Assembly (NCBI RefSeq): GCF_900324465.2 | Contig: NC_046615.1 | Span: 23,149,361-23,213,360, forward strand | DNA from: Anabas testudineus | Lineage: Eukaryota > Chordata > Actinopteri > Anabantiformes > Anabantidae | Reading direction: 5' to 3' | Length of the DNA: 64,000 nucleotides | In this document: positions 11,473 to 22,410 of the stretch, one piece after another | Position numbering within the stretch: the first letter of the stretch is position 1 | Layout of the letters: each line of letters opens with the position of its first letter | The notes under the pieces: generated by a model | Seen by the model: the letters and a program-made list of their open reading frames with translations, nothing else | What the model was told of the DNA's origin: nothing | Databases searched by the model: none | Made by a program: the position numbers and the translations under genes

Positions 11473-11505
11473 GGGGGGGGGGGGTGGGGGGGGGGGGGGG
11501 GGGGG
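11473..11505 (+). repeat. Poly-G tract upstream of TRIM copy 4
   Basis: This is a 33-base tract of G with a single T, a potential G-quadruplex, about 35 bases before the ISRE-like site and exon 1 of copy 4. The counterpart in the duplicate is at 3867-3923. Confidence 0.95.
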
Positions 11506-11541
11506 CAGCTCTGAAATAGAAGAGATTCAACATCATTCCCT

Positions 11542-11557
11542 GAAATGAAACTGAAAG
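11542..11557 (+). promoter_or_regulatory. ISRE-like element upstream of or in exon 1 of TRIM copy 4
   Basis: GAAATGAAACTGAAAG contains GAAACTGAAAG, which fits the interferon-stimulated response element GAAANNGAAA with spacing of two. Equivalent positions in copies 1 and 5 (about 313-330 and 15645-15660) read GAAATAAAACT and have lost the second half-site. Function is inferred from the motif only. Confidence 0.55.
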
Positions 11558-11666
11558 TTAGTCTGAGCTGCAGTCGAAGACGACGCTCTGCTTCTCTGAA
11601 AAGAAGAATTGAAGTGGATCCATCAGGTTTTTCTGAACAGCTCAGCAGAGTCTCTGTGAAACACTG
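11558..11666 (+). promoter_or_regulatory. Non-coding exon 1 (3' part) of TRIM copy 4
   Basis: This conserved block shared with copies 1 and 5 ends ACACTG|GTGAGTACAG at 11666. The acceptor CCCTCAG ends at 12045, nine bases before the ATG. The 5' boundary is unknown. Confidence 0.6.
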
Positions 11667-12054
11667 GTGAGTACAGATGATCATATTTACTGTTTAACAT
11701 CAACAGAAAACCTCTCAGGGCCACAGCCTCGTGAGTCCAGCTCAGTCATGTTGTAAACAGGAGACAGATGATTCAGCAAATTAATTATATAAAACCTCAG
11801 AAGTTACTGGATTCAGCAGAAATTCTGTTAAGTAATTAAAATAGACAACTCCCAGTCTGTGTGCAAACCCAGAGCTGCAGTACAGACTTTTATTCTGATG
11901 AAGAACAGCACGTATCCCAGAGATGCTGCTGTACAACACTCCACCCTGTGCACTTTAATTATCGTCATTCATTGTCTGACTACTACAACTAAACAAAGAT
12001 AACTACTAATCACTACAGCTTTGTTTTCATCCTTTCCTCCCTCAGTGTGTAGAT

Positions 12055-13302
12055 ATGTCTGCTGCCAGCTGTCTGCTGACTGAAGATCAGTTTCTTTGCT
12101 CCATCTGTCTGGATGTGTTCACTGATCCAGTCTCCATACCATGTGGACACAACTTCTGTAAAGACTGTATCACTGAATACTGGAATATTAATGTCCAGTG
12201 TCGATGTCCTGTCTGTAAAAGACGTTTCAACATGAGACCTGAGCTGCAGATCAACACCTTCATCTCTGAGATGGCTGCTCAGTTCAGACAGTCAGCTCAA
12301 CAGAAAACCAGCAGCAGCAGCTCAGAGCAACAAGTTGTCAAACCAGAAGTTCATCAGATGATCCAGAAGAGACGACTGAAGATTCAGGAGATCAAAGCCT
12401 CAGTGCAGCTCAGTAACAAAGATGCAGACAGAGAGATAGCAGAAGGTGTTCAGGTGTTCACTGCTCTGAAGGAGTCTGTAGAGAGAGGCCAGGCTGAACT
12501 CATCAAGACCATCAAAGAGAAGCAGAGAACAACAGAGAAACAGGCTGAAGACTTGATCAAAGAGCTGGAACAGGAAATATCTGATCTGAACAAGAGAAGC
12601 TCTGAGGTGGAGCAGCTCTCCCAGTCTGAAGACCACCTCCACCTCCACCTCCTCCAGACTTTCCCATTCTTGAATACTGGCAGTTCCATCAAGGACCTGA
12701 CAGAAGTCAGCATCCGTCCTTCTTCTTATGAGGGAGCTGTGGTGAGAGCTGTGGCTCAGTTGGAGGAGAAGCTCAGTAAACAGATGAAGAAGCTGTTTGA
12801 GGCTGAGTTGAAGAGAGTCCAGCAGTTTGCAGATCCTCATATAATACTTTGCAAATCCCAACAGTCTAACAACTGCAGATGTTCCTTATCAATTAAGAAT
12901 TTCACTTCAGGAAAGTTTTATTTTGATGTTCTGATAAAAAACTTGTCTACTTGGACTTTAGGAGTGTCCAGAAAGTCCAACATTGAGAGAGAAATCATGT
13001 TGAGCCCACAAAGTGGTTACTGGATTGTATGTGCAAGTCAGCTAGGTGAGTGTTATGCAGCTGCTGACCCACCAGTCCGTCTGTCTCTGAGGTCTCAGCC
13101 TGAGAAGGTGGGGGTGTTTGTGGACTATGAGCAGGGTCTGGTCTCCTTCTATGATGCTGATACTGCAGCTCCCATCTACTCCTTTACTGGATGCTCCTTC
13201 ACTGAGAAACTCTTCCCATTCTTCAGTTCCTGTCCAAATGATGGGGTTAAAGGTTCCTGGTGGAGTTTTTTTCTAAGACAGCACAAGTTATGTTTAAAGT
13301 GA
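12055..13302 (+). CDS. TRIM39/bloodthirsty-like E3 ligase copy 4 (RING-coiled coil-SPRY)
   Basis: The single coding exon encodes 415 aa. The RING at 15-54 has all eight zinc ligands. Residue 98 leads straight into the coiled coil because the 107-residue B-box segment of copy 3 is absent. The SPRY domain spans about 275-405, with a short or missing PRY. The linker between coiled coil and SPRY is the [12 protein letters not shown] variant, shared with copies 2 and 7, whereas copies 1, 3, 5 and 6 carry HLHLLQ followed by HSSL. Expected role: cytosolic E3 ubiquitin ligase with the SPRY as target-binding face. A RING-CC-SPRY protein can still dimerise, but B-box-driven higher-order assembly should be reduced (inference). 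An ISRE-like site precedes exon 1. The reading frame is clean throughout. Confidence 0.9.
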   Translation: MSAASCLLTEDQFLCSICLDVFTDPVSIPCGHNFCKDCITEYWNINVQCRCPVCKRRFNMRPELQINTFISEMAAQFRQSAQQKTSSSSSEQQVVKPEVHQMIQKRRLKIQEIKASVQLSNKDADREIAEGVQVFTALKESVERGQAELIKTIKEKQRTTEKQAEDLIKELEQEISDLNKRSSEVEQLSQSEDHLHLHLLQTFPFLNTGSSIKDLTEVSIRPSSYEGAVVRAVAQLEEKLSKQMKKLFEAELKRVQQFADPHIILCKSQQSNNCRCSLSIKNFTSGKFYFDVLIKNLSTWTLGVSRKSNIEREIMLSPQSGYWIVCASQLGECYAAADPPVRLSLRSQPEKVGVFVDYEQGLVSFYDADTAAPIYSFTGCSFTEKLFPFFSSCPNDGVKGSWWSFFLRQHKLCLK

Positions 13303-15332
13303 GACAAGTGAACGCATCGCATGTTGTTTCAGTGCAGCATCACTAACCACAGTTCATAAAACCTGATACCAAAACTCAACCTGGAACCTTAAAAATCCAA
13401 AAGGTTTCCTGTTTACGGTTCTTACAGAGTCGTGTCTTTTGAGGAGATGAAGATTACAACTATCCAGTATTGCATGTTGGCCTTGTCTCTTACACATTGT
13501 GATTTTTCCATGTCATCTATATGACGTAGTGTAGAAAATCATACCTTCATAGTAACTATTGTCATTCATAATTTCATGTTGAGGACCTTTTTGTAGACAC
13601 AGTTCTTTACTTATATTTATTTCTGAGAGACTCTCTAAGGCGCCTTTTTAACCCCTTCATATTACTGACCTGTTACTAATTCACCTGATTAGTTGCTAAA
13701 TGTTCTTGCAGCTCTTTTTCTTAGAACCACTCACTTTTCTAACTTTTTTGTAAAATTTTGTTTCCTCTTTTTCTATTTTATATATTTACATTCTGTTTTA
13801 TGTATATTTTACACAGTGTCTCATCTTTTTCTTAAATTGGGTTATATGTGCAATTGGAATAAATAAAAGTCACAGGTACAGACAAACAGTAATGATCTAT
13901 ATTTTTAGGTTTCACTACTCTTGATGACTGGTTACAACCATTTGAAGGCTGCATGCTGTATATATCTAGCCTCCATCAGATGATCGTATTAGACTCTGTG
14001 CTTTTACAGAGTATATAAAGTTCCTGATGTACATCCTGTAAATGAAGCTCTGTGGTTTAACATGTTGGTTTAATAAAGATAATCCTTAAATCATCTAGTG
14101 TTTCATTATTTTTTTTCCATTTCCTCATTATCTATTACTCACATTTTTTTTGAACAACTGGAAAATTAAAGTACCTTAAAGAAGAACATGTTTTACATTT
14201 ACATATTTACTATATATTAAAATTCCCCACTTGCCCCTTACAGTCAGTCTTTGTCCTTTAAGTTCAGGTCCTTCATCACGGGCCTGGGAGCCTGAGGATC
14301 CTGCACAGTACCTTCTAGGACTGCACTCATCTGGACAGAGACCTCAGATGTCGTTCCTGGAATCTGCAGGAGTCACTCTCCAAGTTTTGTGGACACTGCC
14401 CCGTGTACTGATTATGTCTATTTCACATTTTACCAAGTCTGTTCAAAGGCTGGAACTATTTACAGTGTGTTTCCCAGATGGGTATCACCCGCTCCACGAG
14501 CTGACCAATCAGAACCGAGCGCGGTGCCGTTCCAGTCTGAAGTCCACAGAAGCTGTTGCATAAAGACGCATTAATACTGGACTCAAGTAACATATTGAAT
14601 GCTGGGGGCTTTTACTTGTAACAGGGTATTTGTACACTGTGATACTGCTACTACTACTTTATCAAAGAGCTGGTAGAAGTAAGAAGAAGGTAAACTCTGA
14701 GGATGGTGGTTAATGAGCTGGAGGTGACGCTCTGTAAACAGAACTTATTGTTTCTAGGAAACGTGTTTAACATGGGAAACGTGGCAGAGACATCTTCATA
14801 TGAAGACTTGAAAAACCAGGTACGGAAGGAAATGTGACCTTAGAGCAGAGGTGTCAAACTGAGATCACATCAAATGTGTATTAGAGCTGCCCCCTGAACC
14901 CAAACCCCCCCAGTATATAGCTCATACTCCGCTAATACTACAAATCCCAGAATGTTTTGTTGGAGCTCTTCATCATCTTCACTTCACTCTAAATTAAGAA
15001 TTTTAGAAATGTACAGTCACCTGTATGATCGCATCATTGCTCTGAGCCATGTGTGATATAAGTGACAGCTGAGGACAGATAACAATAAAAAGAGAAGTTG
15101 AATCATTTGATAATTAGTAAAATAACCTGATTTTATTGTTACACAAAATAAATAATAAGAGAAAGTACTTTGAAATTACTTTTAAAACTAGTCGTCCACA
15201 CGACCCTTATTATAAGTTTATTGTTATAGTAAATTCTCATTTACTTTTACTAGTTTAATTTATGGCAATGCATCATATTCTGAGGTTATCACGTTTTGTT
15301 TTGTGAGTAAAGATGATAATATTTACTGATTG
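13303..15332. other. 3' flank of TRIM copy 4 and intergenic DNA
   Basis: The first 1.7 kb is duplicated, with indels, at 5837-7455. It is non-coding, with poly(A) signals at 13858-13867 and 14072-14077. A GC-richer piece at 14231-14570 holds an unremarkable open frame without recognisable homology. A sequence near 14848 (GAGGTGTCAAACTGAG) is reminiscent of fish hAT-type ends but too short to call. Confidence 0.6.
14072..14077 (+). terminator. Poly(A) signal of TRIM copy 4 (distal)
   Basis: AATAAA lies within GTTGGTTTAATAAAGAT. The same context recurs after copy 2 (6570) and copy 7 (24511), so this 3' end is conserved between paralogues. A proximal alternative is the overlapping pair at 13858-13867. 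Confidence 0.55.
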
Positions 15333-15595
15333 ATATTGAAGTGTTAACTGCCTCTAGTTACTGATGAGTTCAAGGTCCCAGAGTAAAAAGCACATGAGGT
15401 TAAAGCAGAAATTCCAGAAAAGCAGAAGTTTATTTTCTTAAAACAAATACAAATACTCATTTCTATATATTATTGCATCATTTCCAACATCATTAAATTT
15501 TAAATGAACATCAAACCTCATCTAAAGTCCAAACACACTGTGTCAGGTGACTCGTGGAATTTAGTTTGGTGTGAGTTTGTTTCAACAGGTGAAGG

Positions 15596-15723
15596 TTATA
15601 AACCTGCACTGAGAGGTGGAGCCGAGATTCATCATCACGTTTCCTGAAATAAAACTGGAAATTAGTCTGAGCTGCAGTCGAAGAGGACGCTGAACAGCTC
15701 AGCAGAGTCTCTGTCAAACACTG
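15596..15723 (+). promoter_or_regulatory. TATA-like box and non-coding exon 1 of TRIM copy 5
   Basis: TTATAAA is at 15596-15602. The conserved exon ends CACTG|GTGAGTACAG at 15723, and the acceptor CCCTCAG ends at 16090. It is co-linear with 264-391. Confidence 0.6.
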
Positions 15724-16099
15724 GTGAGTACAGAACATCTTATTAATTCACATTTGTTGAATGAGTCACGTTTACTGAGACCTTTGTACTCATGAGTTTT
15801 TTATGATTCAGATGATATTATAAAGTATTTTCATGTGAAACACTTCTATTTCTCGACCTGTCATCATTACTGTTGTCATGACTCAGACTCAGTAAAACAC
15901 AGATCACTAGAGGAAACGTCCAGGACACAGACACAGACAGACTCTCACATATTTATTCATCACTAATGTTGATGTTTGTGCTGCTGCAGCTGCTGAAATG
16001 AATTGTAGTAAATTTAGTCATCAGTTGTCTCCGACTACTACTAAACAAAGAGAACTAATCAGAATTTAGTTTATCATCCTCCTCCCTCAGTGTGTAGAT

Positions 16100-17414
16100 A
16101 TGGCTGCTGCCAGCTGTCTGCTGACTGAAGATCAGTTTCTTTGCTCCGTCTGTCTGGATGTGTTCACTGATCCAGTCTCCATACCATGTGGACACAACTT
16201 CTGTAAAGACTGTATCACTGAATACTGGAGTATTAATGTCCAGTGTCGATGTCCCAACTGTAACAAGCGTTACAATAAGAGACCTGAGCTGCAGATCAAC
16301 ACCTTCATCTCTGAGATGGCTGCTCAGTTCAGACAGTCAGCTCAACAGAAAACCAGCAGCAGCAGCTCAGAGCAACAAGATGTCGAATCAGGAGAAGTTC
16401 ATCAGATGATCCAGAAGAGACGACTGAAGATTGAGGAGATCAAAGCCTCAGTGCAGCTCAGTAACAAAGATGCAGACAGAGAGATAGCAGAAGGTGTTCA
16501 GGTGTTCACTGCTCTGAAGGAGTCTGTAGAGAGAGGCCAGGCTGAACTCATCAAGACCATCAAAGAGAAGCAGAGAACAACAGAGAAACAGGCTGAAGAC
16601 TTCATCAAAGAGCTGGAACAGGAAATATCTGATCTGAACAAGAAGCTCTGAGGTGGAGCAGCTCTCCCAGTCTGAAGACCACCTCCACCTCCTCCAAATG
16701 CACTCATCCCTGGACACTGCTCCACCCACCAAGGACTGGACAGAGGTCAGCATCCGTCCTTCTTCTTATGAGGGAGCTGTGGTGAGAGCTGTGGCTCAGT
16801 TGGAGGAGAAGCTCACTGAAAAGATGAAGAATCTGTTTAAGGTTGAGTTGAAGAGGATCCGTCAGTTTGCAGTAAATTTGACTCTTGATGTTAATACAGC
16901 TCATCCTAAACTCATTCTGTCTGGTAGCCAAGTAAAACACGGTGACGTAAAGAAGAATCTCCCAGACAATCCAGAGAGGTTTGATCCTCACACTTGTGTT
17001 TTAGCAAAACAAAGTTTCTCTTCAGGACGATTTTACTACGAGGTTCAGGTTAAAGGGAAAACTGACTGGGATGTAGGAGTGGTCAGAGAGTCCATCAACA
17101 GGAAGGGGAAAATCACAGCAAACCCTCAGAATGGATTCTGGACTATTTGTTTGAGGAATGGCAGAGAGTACTATGCTGCTGCTTCGGCTGCAGTCTGTCT
17201 GTCTCTGAGGTCTCAGCCTGAGAAGGTGGGGGTGTTTGTGGATTATGAGGAGGGTCTGGTCTCCTTCTATGATGCTGATACTGCAGCTCTTATCTACTCC
17301 TTCACTGGCTGCACCTTCACTGAGAAACTCTTCCCATACTTCAGTCCTTCTCTTAATTATGGTGGTACAAACGCTGCCCCTCTGATCATCACCGCTGTCA
17401 GTCACACTGAGTAA
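16100..17414 (+). pseudogene. TRIM39/bloodthirsty-like copy 5, split by a 2-base deletion
   Basis: Two abutting frames are seen. 16100-16651 encodes RING plus most of the coiled coil (183 aa), and 16653-17414 encodes the coiled-coil end plus a complete PRY-SPRY (253 aa). At about 16643-16649 the sequence AACAAGAAGC replaces AACAAGAGAAGC of the other copies. Those two bases alone break a frame otherwise intact to the stop. B-boxes are absent, and the junction GAATCAGGAGAAGTTCATC is exactly what recombination between the two GAAGTTC repeats of copy 3 would give. The PRY motif NLPDNPERFD is present. As written it yields a truncated RING-coiled coil protein that could act dominantly on its relatives; a sequencing error is possible. 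Copy 1 keeps the frame here. Confidence 0.85.
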
Positions 17415-17714
17415 AATAATGTGATTTAGCTTCATTTATTATATTAATTTACATATTTAAGCAGATGTTTTCTTCATATTCTGATCATGTTTTGTTCTTT
17501 TTTTTCTTCATTTTTGTTTTAATTAATTCAAACTATTTAATTGTATTTTGGACTGTAATTTTAGTTTTCTATGTTTTGTTCTCTGGGTTGTTTGTGCATT
17601 TTCTACCTGATCATTAAAACAAACAAACATAAGAATAAAGATTTTTTCAGATACTTAAAAATGTCTCAGATGACTGTGGATGAAACGTCCCACTACACAT
17701 CCTGGACTCGTTTT

Positions 17715-17785
17715 GTCTGGTCACAAGTTAAACATGTGGACGTCATAAAGAGTCTCCCAAACAGTCCAGAGAGATTTGATAGATT
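17715..17785 (+). pseudogene. Isolated PRY-domain fragment of a TRIM gene
   Basis: The frame reads SQVKHVDVIKSLPNSPERFD, against SQVKHGDVKKNLPDNPERFD in copy 5. No other TRIM sequence surrounds it. It is a diverged remnant of an older copy in the array. Confidence 0.75.
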
Positions 17786-18226
17786 TTACAACAAACGGAG
17801 GCTTTGGGCGTACGAGACTAGTTTCACAGAAGTAGTACATTTAAACATAGAAAAGTACTAAACATTGCATTAGTATTAAACTATTATAATAATTATATTT
17901 AACGTTGTGGTGCCTGTACTTACTAATCTGTGGTAGAAAACCTTTCACTTAATTAAATAATGTAACTGTTTCAGCTATTTCAGAGTCATGAGATCAACAG
18001 TATGACTGTCTAACACATTTATGGATCACATGACCCAACTATTTTCCACCTGAACCTCTGTGTCAGCACTTTCACACCTGTATAATGGAGACCTACTATA
18101 AAACAGTCTGACAGGAGGACGTGTGAAGTTACTAATTAAATTGACTCAAGTTCTAAAGTTACATTGAATTCAGAGTATTCCCATTTTAAGTCACTGTTAA
18201 TCTTATTGCACGACAGGTCAGTTCAA

Positions 18227-18239
18227 TAAAAAATAATAA

Positions 18240-18299
<60 letters not shown>
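18227..18299 (+). repeat. (TAA)n microsatellite
   Basis: An almost pure AAT/TAA trinucleotide run of about 70 bases. Confidence 0.97.
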
Positions 18300-18300
<1 letters not shown>

Positions 18301-18601
18301 TATGTCCATGATACCCACAAACTAAACTGGGTGATGTCATGACAGAGTTACATCTAAAGAAAGATATGAACAGTATGCTCAGACAAATTTGTTCCTGGGT
18401 GCTATTTAACATCAGCTCAATGGGAACAGAGAAAATAAATGATATATAACACACAGCACATAATTCAAGACACATGGGGCTGGACTCTTAGTGCAGAACC
18501 AAAATAAAAGAATAAAACAGTAAAACCTGCCATTTGAAGTAAGTCAGTAGATAATAAAACAGTAACAGAGGTGGAGTCAAACGGAAACAGAACAATAGAG
18601 C

Positions 18602-18738
18602 TGACGTCACATTTCCTTGTTTAAAACTGAACGTTTGTCTGTGCAGCATCAGAGCTGCAGTTTCTGTTCATCTCTCACAGAAACAAACTAAACTCTTCAG
18701 GTTTCTCTCAACAACACAGCAGAGTGCTGGTAACACTG
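18602..18738 (+). promoter_or_regulatory. CRE and non-coding exon 1 of TRIM copy 6
   Basis: A perfect TGACGTCA palindrome (CRE/ATF site) is at 18602-18609. The following CACATTTCC block is shared with copy 7 (22320-22331). The exon ends AACACTG|GTAAGTGCAG at 18738. The acceptor CCCTCAG ends at 19744, giving a 1-kb intron. Confidence 0.55.
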
Positions 18739-18984
18739 GTAAGTGCAGCTGGTTAGATTAGAATTTTTATAAATTCTGTGTTACTGTATGTAAACAGGAA
18801 GTTCCCACCCTCCCGTCCGTCTGTGACTGATCTCTCTAAAATGTTTTCCTCTTTTCTTATGGACATTTGATTTGTTTTTAACCTGTTTGCTCGATGTGTA
18901 CTTCGTTTTAGGTCAACTTCCTGACATTAAATGTTCTTTGAAGGACGTGGTGATTTTTTTCCTTTACATTAGAAACAAAAGATT

Positions 18985-19130
18985 CAAGATTCAAAGTGTT
19001 TATTGTCAGGAAAACATGTTTCCGATGTACAACTTTATGTGCAAGGTAAATGTGCAATTATGACAATTATGACTTGCAAAACAGCAAATATCACGATAAA
19101 CAGCATGAACATTAACACAATGTGCAATAA
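18985..19130 (-). mobile_element. Retroposon 3'-end fragment in intron 1 of TRIM copy 6
   Basis: GATTCAAGATTCAAAGTGTTTATTGTCA begins a tail family also seen, more diverged, at 44878-44940. The orientation puts the A-rich end on the minus strand. It is short and truncated, and the family is uncertain. Confidence 0.4.
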
Positions 19131-19753
19131 GACAATGAGTCCAAGCCAAATACTTTTCAAACCTCTCACAGTATTCTGCAGTAATGTTTCAACATGTGTC
19201 CTGTAATTAGCTTCATCTGTCAGGCTGACTATTTAAAGGATGAAAACTAGTCACTGTGCCGTTTGGACCACAGAAAGCAAAGGAGAGATTTGTCTCAGGA
19301 GATTAGAAAGAACAAATAAAGACAAACATGTTAAAGGTAAAGAAGCATTTTAAAAAACAACTTCATGAAAAAGTTGTTTCTGTTGAACCACAACTCAAAA
19401 GCTTTGTCTTAATGAGGGACTTTTTAATAAATGCATTATAACTTTTTCTCAGGTGTAATAAACTTCAATCCCCTCTGGGCTATTTTTAAATCTTTTCTAA
19501 ATCTTATTCTCTGGCCTTCTTTCAGTGTTGATGGGCTCCTGAAGTTATGACAGATAAGATGTTTTACTGTCACATCATCCGCTGTGTTTATTTGCATAGA
19601 ATCATTTTTATAAATTTGGTCTCTGTTCCGTGAATAAACAGGATACTATCTTACTGCCTACTGTTCCACTAACCATAGATTGACATCATTAAAGAAATAA
19701 TCAAACTACTTATAATTACAAATTTCATTCCCCTCCTCCCTCAGTGTGTAGAT

Positions 19754-21028
19754 ATGGCTGCTGCCAGCTGTCTGCTGACTGAAGATCAGTTTCTTTGCTC
19801 CATCTGTCTGGATGTGTTCACTGATCCAGTCTCCATACCATGTGGACACAACTTCTGTAAAACCTGCATCACTGAATACTGGAATATTAATGTCCAGTGT
19901 CAGTGTCCTGTCTGTAAAAGACGTTACAACATGAGACCTGAGCTGCAGATCAACACCTTCATCTCTGAGATGGCTGCTCAGTTCAGACAGTCAGCTCAAC
20001 AGAAAACCAGCAGAAGCAGCTCAGAGCAACAAGATGTCGAACCAGAAATTCATCAGATGATCCAGAAGAGACGACTGAAGATTGAGGAGATCAAAGCCTC
20101 AGTGCAGCTCAGTAACAAAGATGCAGACAGAGAGATAGCAGAAGGTGTTCAGGTGTTCACTGCTCTGAAGGAGTCTGTAGAGAGAGGCCAGGCTGAACTC
20201 ATCAAGACCATCAAAGAGAAGCAGAGAACAACAGAGAAACAGGCTGAAGACTTCATCAAAGAGCTGGAACAGGAAATATCTGATCTGAACAAGAGAAGCT
20301 CTGAGGTGGAGCAGCTCTCCCAGTCTGAAGACCACCTCCACCTCCTCCAAGTGCACTCATCCCTGAACACTGCTCCACCCACCAAGGACTGGACAGAGGT
20401 CAGCATCCGTCCTTCTTCTTATGAGGGAGCTGTGGTGAGAGCTGTGGCTCAGTTGGAGGAGAAGCTCACTGAACAGATGAAGAATCTGTTTGAAGCTGAG
20501 CTGAGGAGGGTTCGGATGTATGTAGTGAACGTCACACTTGATCCTGGTGTAGTACAGAACAAACCCACTGAGTCTAAACAACAAGTAAATGCAGACAAGT
20601 GTCGATGTGTCTTATCGAATCAGGGATTCTCCTCAGGAAGATTCTACTTTGAGACTCGGGTGGATACTTGGTCTACGTGGACTTTAGGAGTGGCCAGAAA
20701 GTTGACCAACATCTGCAGTCAAGTCACACTGAACCCCAGAAATGGTTTCTGGACTGTGTGTTTGAAGTGGAAGCTTTTTGGGACTAACAGGTATTCTGCA
20801 GGTGCTGACCCATCAGTCTGTCTCTCTCTGAAGTCAAAGCCCAAGAAGGTGGGGGTGTTTGTGGATTATGAGCAGGGTCTGGTCTCATTTCATGATGCTG
20901 ATACTGCAGCTCTTATCTACTCCTTCACTGGCTGCTCCTTCACTGACACACTCTACCCATTCTTCAGCCCTTGTGATAATGACGGTGGTAAAATCCACGG
21001 CAAAGATGAAGGCTGCGTAGTACAATAG
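19754..21028 (+). CDS. TRIM39/bloodthirsty-like E3 ligase copy 6 (RING-coiled coil-SPRY)
   Basis: The single coding exon encodes 424 aa. The RING is at 15-54, the coiled coil runs from about residue 98 because the B-box segment is missing, and the SPRY ends near the C-terminus ([14 protein letters not shown] strand, then the FTGCSFT motif). N-terminal residues 1-230 are nearly identical to the other copies, while the SPRY is distinctive, with a short insertion (WKLFGTNRYSAG) in a loop region and the PRY motif absent. The frame is clean. The CRE-bearing exon 1 differs from those of copies 1, 4 and 5, suggesting separate regulation. It is expected to be a cytosolic E3 ligase; the target is unknown. 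Confidence 0.9.
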   Translation: MAAASCLLTEDQFLCSICLDVFTDPVSIPCGHNFCKTCITEYWNINVQCQCPVCKRRYNMRPELQINTFISEMAAQFRQSAQQKTSRSSSEQQDVEPEIHQMIQKRRLKIEEIKASVQLSNKDADREIAEGVQVFTALKESVERGQAELIKTIKEKQRTTEKQAEDFIKELEQEISDLNKRSSEVEQLSQSEDHLHLLQVHSSLNTAPPTKDWTEVSIRPSSYEGAVVRAVAQLEEKLTEQMKNLFEAELRRVRMYVVNVTLDPGVVQNKPTESKQQVNADKCRCVLSNQGFSSGRFYFETRVDTWSTWTLGVARKLTNICSQVTLNPRNGFWTVCLKWKLFGTNRYSAGADPSVCLSLKSKPKKVGVFVDYEQGLVSFHDADTAALIYSFTGCSFTDTLYPFFSPCDNDGGKIHGKDEGCVVQ

Positions 21029-22310
21029 GTGAAACTGTGTCAATATATTCTTCTGTCATGTTCTGTTGCTTGTTACTGTTGATAATACTGCAGTAATTAA
21101 TCATATGTTGCAGTTCTTATTGTACAAGGTGCAAACACTGTGTTTCTTTGCAGAAATCATATGTCTGGGTAGAAAATTGTTGTTAAGTCTGTTTGTCTTT
21201 TTATTCTTCAATGCTACTGCTGCCATTTTTCTATTATTATATTGTGAGATAAATGGGTCTACTAACCTTCACTGTGTTGTCAAAATACTCAATGGGAACC
21301 TGTTATTAGCCATAGAATAGACTGCATTATAAAACTGGCCACATGTTGGAGCTATTAAACAAACTAATGTAGTTAGTTTGTTCATCAAACCTTTGAATTT
21401 CAAGAAGCTCCCTCAAAACGCACTTTTGACAAAGTTCCCTAATAAGACAGTTTTTGGAAAATGTAATAAACATAACAAAGGTAATTGTGCTAATTTCTTT
21501 AAAGACTAATATGAAATCACAGAAATATGATTTAAAGCCCAAAAGGTCTGTTTTTTACTTGATATGAGGCAAAGTTTTGTGCAAAATAATAAAGTGTGCA
21601 AAATGTTCTAAACATCAGGAGACTCACTCGAACCATTGTTAGAATTTAATCCTCAGTATCACTGAATTAAAGTAATGTAGCTTTAAATGGAAACTCTGTA
21701 ATGTTGAAGAGAACGACAAACATTTAACATTTTGAAGGTGTAATCACTGCTGATTTTAAATTTCTATCTATAAATCTGCAGAGCACCTGCTTCTTCTCAG
21801 TCTGTCTTGTTTAATTTAATTCTAGTTTCATATCCCAGTGACACAAAACCAGGGTTCTTACAGCTTTAAGAAATAAAAGGCTAAAGCAACTTTTGGCAAA
21901 ACCACATGAGATTCAAGACAACTCACTGTTAACTGTCTCCTGTAAAATACAGCTGTCAACAACATGTTGGTCTCTTCGTGCCGTCTTCTCTCATCACTTT
22001 GATGTTTTTACATCATAGGTGTCAAATCCTGCTCCTCGAGCACCACTTCTAGTTTTCCAGTCTTCAGTGCACTCACAGCTTCTGATTGACTGAATTCAGT
22101 GATGCTATAGAAAAACAAACCTCATCAGTTCACAGATTGATATTCATGCAGTCATAGACAAGGACCTGGAACCTGGGACAGTGTAGGCACACACTTGACA
22201 AGGGAAAGGACCCACACTTAGACTCTATTATATATACCACTGAGGAACCAGTATGGTAGTAATCGTATATCAAACTACACTGAGAGGTGGAGCAACTTTG
22301 AAATGGGAGC
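21029..22310. other. Intergenic DNA between TRIM copies 6 and 7
   Basis: This is AT-rich DNA with no supported gene. AATAAT/AATAAA-like signals occur near 21582. A short GGTGTCAAATCCTGCTCCTCG motif near 22018 resembles the end of a common fish dispersed repeat, but I cannot bound an element. Confidence 0.5.
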
Positions 22311-22319
22311 CGAGTCTAC

Positions 22320-22410
22320 GTCACATTTCCTTAAATGAAAGTTTGAGTGACAGCACAGCTGCAGTCGAGACAAGAATCCACCAACACAGCAGCGTCTCTG
22401 TCAAACACCG
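22320..22410 (+). promoter_or_regulatory. Non-coding exon 1 region of TRIM copy 7
   Basis: The exon ends AACACCG|GTGAGTACAG at 22410 and is followed by a short intron to TTGTTATAG at 22678. This acceptor differs from the CCCTCAG used by the other copies. Confidence 0.55.

Larger units (their letters stand above)
9804..11520. other. Intergenic DNA between TRIM copies 3 and 4
   Basis: This is AT-rich non-coding DNA. An internal repeat brings the motif ACAAATAAATGGAGACTGAC twice (about 9968 and 10734), each with AATAAA. A piece at about 10280-10470 resembles a decayed SPRY 3' end (TCCTTCACTTAGAAACTCTTCCCATCCTTCAG matches the gene ends over two runs shorter than 20 bases). No intact gene is seen. 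Confidence 0.6.
17490..18600. other. Intergenic DNA between TRIM copies 5 and 6
   Basis: This is AT-rich DNA with an isolated PRY-like remnant at about 17715-17785 and a (TAA)n microsatellite at 18227-18299. Nothing else is recognised. Confidence 0.6.

Noticed and set aside
12400-12861. 153-codon open frame on the minus strand of TRIM copy 4, with similar ones in every copy
   Set aside because: It overlaps the coiled-coil coding sequence and recurs only because the copies are nearly identical. Codon bias of the sense strand explains it.
22000-22110. hAT-like element end
   Set aside because: Only a short resemblance with no partner end or target duplication visible.
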